Source: Deltaproteobacteria bacterium (GTDB taxonomy: Bacteria > Myxococcota_A > Polyangia > Haliangiales > Haliangiaceae). From it: 40,581 bases of DNA. The stretch spans positions 1-40,581 of the forward strand of contig JACCRC010000112.1 of NCBI GenBank assembly GCA_013813765.1. Reading direction: 5' to 3'. The notes beneath the pieces are model-generated. The model was not told the origin of the DNA and did not search any database. It was given only the letters and a program-made list of their open reading frames with translations. Position 1 is the first letter of the stretch. The number at the start of each line of letters is the position of its first letter. Positions 36,815-40,581 of this stretch are shown in pieces. A program made the position numbers and the translations under genes.

Positions 36815-37639
36815 ATGCGTCGCGCCTCGATCGTGGTGGTGATCCTGGGACTCGCTTCCGAGGGTCACGCGGAGGTGCCCGACGACCTCCGCGCGTCGAC
36901 CGACGTGCTGTTCCCGGCCTCGGGGCCGATCCTCCACGACGCGCTAAAGCCCGAGCTGGACAACGTCAGGTGGAAGAGGGACAGCCGCTTCTCGATCTCG
37001 CTGTTCGGCGACGGCTACGAGTCGATCGTCTTTCCGTCCGGTTCGATGACCCGCGAGCAACTCGTGGCGCACCTCGAATCCATCTGGGGTCCTCCTGTCG
37101 TGCACGGGACCCAGCTCGAAAAGAAGTGGTTCTGGGTGAGCACCGCGAAGGGCGTGCGAGCCATGGTCGCCAGCAACACATTTCCGCCGACGATCACCCT
37201 GACCGAGTTCCTTCCCGTCGAGAAACTGCTCGGTGCGGGACCCTCTCTCGCCGCAGACCGACTTCGGTTGCCGGGAACACCGGTCGACGAGATTTGGCAG
37301 ACGAAACAGCTCCGCATCGTGTTCGACGGCACGCCGCGGTGGGCACAGGCACCGCAGCTCCGCCGCACCGACTGGGAGAACTGGCCCGGGGACACGCGCG
37401 TCGAGGTTCACATCGACAAGTCGGGTCGTCTCGACGGCTACCGCCTCGAGATCCCGTACGAGCACCATCCGCCGTTCGCGCAGCAGGTGCGCGAGCTGAT
37501 GACGAAGGCATGGGGCAAGCCGGCAAAGCGAGGCAAGAAGCTCATGTTCACCGGCAAGGCCGGCACCGCGACCGCTCTCGACAACGGAGTTGCCTGGGAG
37601 CTCGAGCTGATGGTGAAGCTGCCGAAGCCGAAGCGCTGA
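36815..37639 (+). CDS. Secreted protein with two WGxP repeats, unknown family
   Basis: The protein is 274 aa with a signal peptide (MRRASIVVVILGLASEGHA). It has two similar modules, each a beta-hairpin, then an amphipathic helix ending in WGxP, then more strands. Module 1 is FSISLFGDGYESIVF...LVAHLESIWGPP (WGPP at 91-94). Module 2 is VEVHIDKSGRLDGYRLEI...VRELMTKAWGKP (233-236). I do not recognise a named domain. The broken gene at 31092-31963 looks like a relative. It sits divergently between two FadL-type genes and may act in the envelope with them. It ends with its TGA immediately before the stop of the second FadL gene. Confidence 0.75.
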   Translation: MRRASIVVVILGLASEGHAEVPDDLRASTDVLFPASGPILHDALKPELDNVRWKRDSRFSISLFGDGYESIVFPSGSMTREQLVAHLESIWGPPVVHGTQLEKKWFWVSTAKGVRAMVASNTFPPTITLTEFLPVEKLLGAGPSLAADRLRLPGTPVDEIWQTKQLRIVFDGTPRWAQAPQLRRTDWENWPGDTRVEVHIDKSGRLDGYRLEIPYEHHPPFAQQVRELMTKAWGKPAKRGKKLMFTGKAGTATALDNGVAWELELMVKLPKPKR

Positions 37640-39250
37640 CTAGAACCAGGTCGAGAATCCGAGCATGAACAAGATGTAGTGCCCGTTGAAGGTGCCCTTG
37701 TTCGTCGGCGCCTCGATCTGCGCATCGGGAACAACGATCGGATTGATCGGGTCGGGGCCCTGACGCTCGTCACTGCCGACCGGGTTCTCGACGCCATCGC
37801 CGTTGCAGCCGAGCATCGCGCGGTCCTTCACGACCGGGTTGCAGTTGCCGGGGTTCGTGGCTTCGCCGTCGAGGATCAGGCCGCCGCCGATGTCGACCTT
37901 CCACCGCTTCGCCTTGTAGCCGGCGCCAAGCGTCATCGTCGTCCTCGACGCGCCATCCACATCGGCGCGCAGCCAGCCGGTCTTCGCTGCCGCCGTGTCG
38001 TAGCCGAGGCCACCGCGAAGCTGGATCACGTTCTCGCCCTGCGGGATGTCGTAGCTGCCGCCAACCCGCGCGGTGAACACGTCCTTGAAGCCGTGCATGA
38101 TCAAGTTGTCCTTGATGCCCAGGTTCGGCGTGCCGTTGAGATAGATCTGCGCGTCCGCGACGACGCGGTAGTTCGATGCGCGCTCCGCGCTCCAGTTCTC
38201 CCAGCCGACGTTCAGCTCGACATCCCCGCGCTGCTTGCCCTCGGCGTCGAGGAACTTGTAGCGGCCGCCGAGCGTGGCGGTCATCGGCAGATCGAGCTCG
38301 ACGCATACTTTTTGTTTCTGCACCGTGCCGCCGGGCGCGCAGCGGGGCTCGCCATCCGACGGACCGATCGTGATCGGCATGCCGTTGAGTCCAACGTTCG
38401 GACCCGTCTCGCTGGTCGCGTCGCCCTTCGCCGAGATGCTGACCGCGGAGTTGTACGCGGCGCCGATCTCGATCGCCGGCGCAGGGCGGTACGTGACGCC
38501 GGCGCCAAACGCCGGGACGAAGCTGTCCTTCGCGTCGACGGAGAACAGCGCGTCCTCCTTCACGTACTCGACGGTGTTGGCAGGATTGCCCCAGATCGTG
38601 ACGGTGGACTTCAGGTGCGCGAAGCCCGCGGAGAACCGCGCGCCGATGTCGAGCTCGGGAAGGATGCGATAGCTCGCCGCGATCGACGGAAGGATCACCG
38701 CGGCTTCCTGCTTCGTGATGTCGTAGCGCGCGGGGTTCGGCGCCTCGTTGAAGTCGCCGTTGAAGACGTACTTGCGGCAGCCGTTCGCTCCGACGGTGCA
38801 GAGCTCGCGGAACGGATATGCGTTCGGCGCGTAGAGGCCGACCGCGACGCGCAGGTTCGGCACCTTGCCGCCGAGGTCGCTCGAGATCGCGAACACCGGG
38901 ACCGGCTGAAAGCCGCCGAAGCCGAGCGCCAGATCCGGATCGTTACGCACCGTCGGGTACGGCGTGCCCTCGTACGGAAGCGCCTCCGCCGACAGATCGT
39001 CGTACGTGCCGCGCCGGGTGAACTCCATCGCGTAGTTGATGAGCGCCATCGAGATCGTGATCGTGGTGCCCTTGGACTTCGCGAGACCGGCAGGGTTGAT
39101 CGACAGCGCCTCGCCGTCGTCGGTCGACGCGACCGCGGCACCTGCGCGCGAGGTCGACACCGCTCCGGAGCCCGGGAGGTACAGCCCACCTGCCTGCGCC
39201 GCCGGAACCACGCCTAGAATCGCGAACCCCGCAAGCCAACGAAGCTTCAT
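37640..39250 (-). CDS. FadL/OmpP1-type outer-membrane protein, copy 2
   Basis: The protein is 536 aa from the ATG at 39250. The signal peptide is MKLRWLAGFAILGVVPAAQA. The mature N-terminus GGLYLPGSGAVSTSRAGAAVA and motif ALSINPAGLAK are nearly the same as in copy 1, and the C-terminus LFMLGFSTWF matches too. The middle differs more, including loop Cys pairs (ELCTVGANGCRK, RCAPGGTVQKQKVC) also seen in part in copy 1. The two are clearly paralogues with the same predicted role in uptake of hydrophobic substrates and may differ in specificity. TAACGT (39260-39265) lies nine bases upstream of the ATG. Confidence 0.88.
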   Translation of the reverse strand: MKLRWLAGFAILGVVPAAQAGGLYLPGSGAVSTSRAGAAVASTDDGEALSINPAGLAKSKGTTITISMALINYAMEFTRRGTYDDLSAEALPYEGTPYPTVRNDPDLALGFGGFQPVPVFAISSDLGGKVPNLRVAVGLYAPNAYPFRELCTVGANGCRKYVFNGDFNEAPNPARYDITKQEAAVILPSIAASYRILPELDIGARFSAGFAHLKSTVTIWGNPANTVEYVKEDALFSVDAKDSFVPAFGAGVTYRPAPAIEIGAAYNSAVSISAKGDATSETGPNVGLNGMPITIGPSDGEPRCAPGGTVQKQKVCVELDLPMTATLGGRYKFLDAEGKQRGDVELNVGWENWSAERASNYRVVADAQIYLNGTPNLGIKDNLIMHGFKDVFTARVGGSYDIPQGENVIQLRGGLGYDTAAAKTGWLRADVDGASRTTMTLGAGYKAKRWKVDIGGGLILDGEATNPGNCNPVVKDRAMLGCNGDGVENPVGSDERQGPDPINPIVVPDAQIEAPTNKGTFNGHYILFMLGFSTWF

Positions 39251-39262
39251 GGAGTCGCGACG

Positions 39263-40581
<1,319 letters not shown>

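Overview
The window is about 40.6 kb of GC-rich, densely coding bacterial chromosome. It suggests a myxobacterium-like member of the Myxococcota, possibly of the Haliangiales/Kofleriaceae type. The pointers are a MYXO-CTERM-like C-terminus, PATAN/DUF4388 and PilZ-PEGA proteins, Gly-Ser-Ala linkers, many lipoproteins, a KaiC-like ATPase next to a hybrid kinase, and a PTS that carries regulatory parts only. The placement is an inference. I see no rRNA, tRNA, CRISPR array, transposase or phage gene.

Layout. 1-8336: the end of a BNR-repeat surface protein, an NAD-dependent epimerase, a transglutaminase-like lipoprotein, a CobW-type GTPase coupled to a CheY-like receiver, a TlpA-like thioredoxin, a DUF4388 protein with an unknown partner, and a lipoprotein. 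8333-18528 (all minus): a nine-gene block rpoN-hpf-ptsN-hprK-rapZ-ptsH-ptsI, then an outer-membrane metalloprotease/propeller/barrel protein and a degenerate HATPase protein. From hprK onward the genes abut or overlap by 1-4 bases. This is a nitrogen-type/regulatory PTS with HPr kinase, with an envelope protein attached by translational coupling. 18730-24289: a small membrane protein with a sigma-54-like promoter, pyrG, an FG-GAP lipoprotein, a Sel1-like protein and a biotin carboxylase.

24418-32405 is the most unusual part. A PilZ-TM-PEGA protein is followed by a three-gene minus-strand cassette (unknown 143-aa protein, KaiC-like double ATPase, PAS hybrid histidine kinase). A diverged fragment of the PilZ gene's 3' end lies on the far side of the cassette in the same orientation. 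Next comes a truncated gene resembling the N-terminus of an AAA+ protein, running head-on into a frameshifted and truncated lipoprotein gene. This looks like a rearrangement scar. 32426-34496 is a MoxR ATPase/VWA pair. 34545-39250 holds small membrane proteins and two paralogous FadL-type outer-membrane proteins flanking a divergent secreted protein. That protein appears to be an intact relative of the broken lipoprotein. The window ends inside mnmG.

A window-wide pattern: many operon-leading genes lack a Shine-Dalgarno sequence and instead have a TAnnnT (-10-like) hexamer ending 6-9 bases before the start codon, which suggests leaderless transcripts. All calls are by reading; no database search was run.
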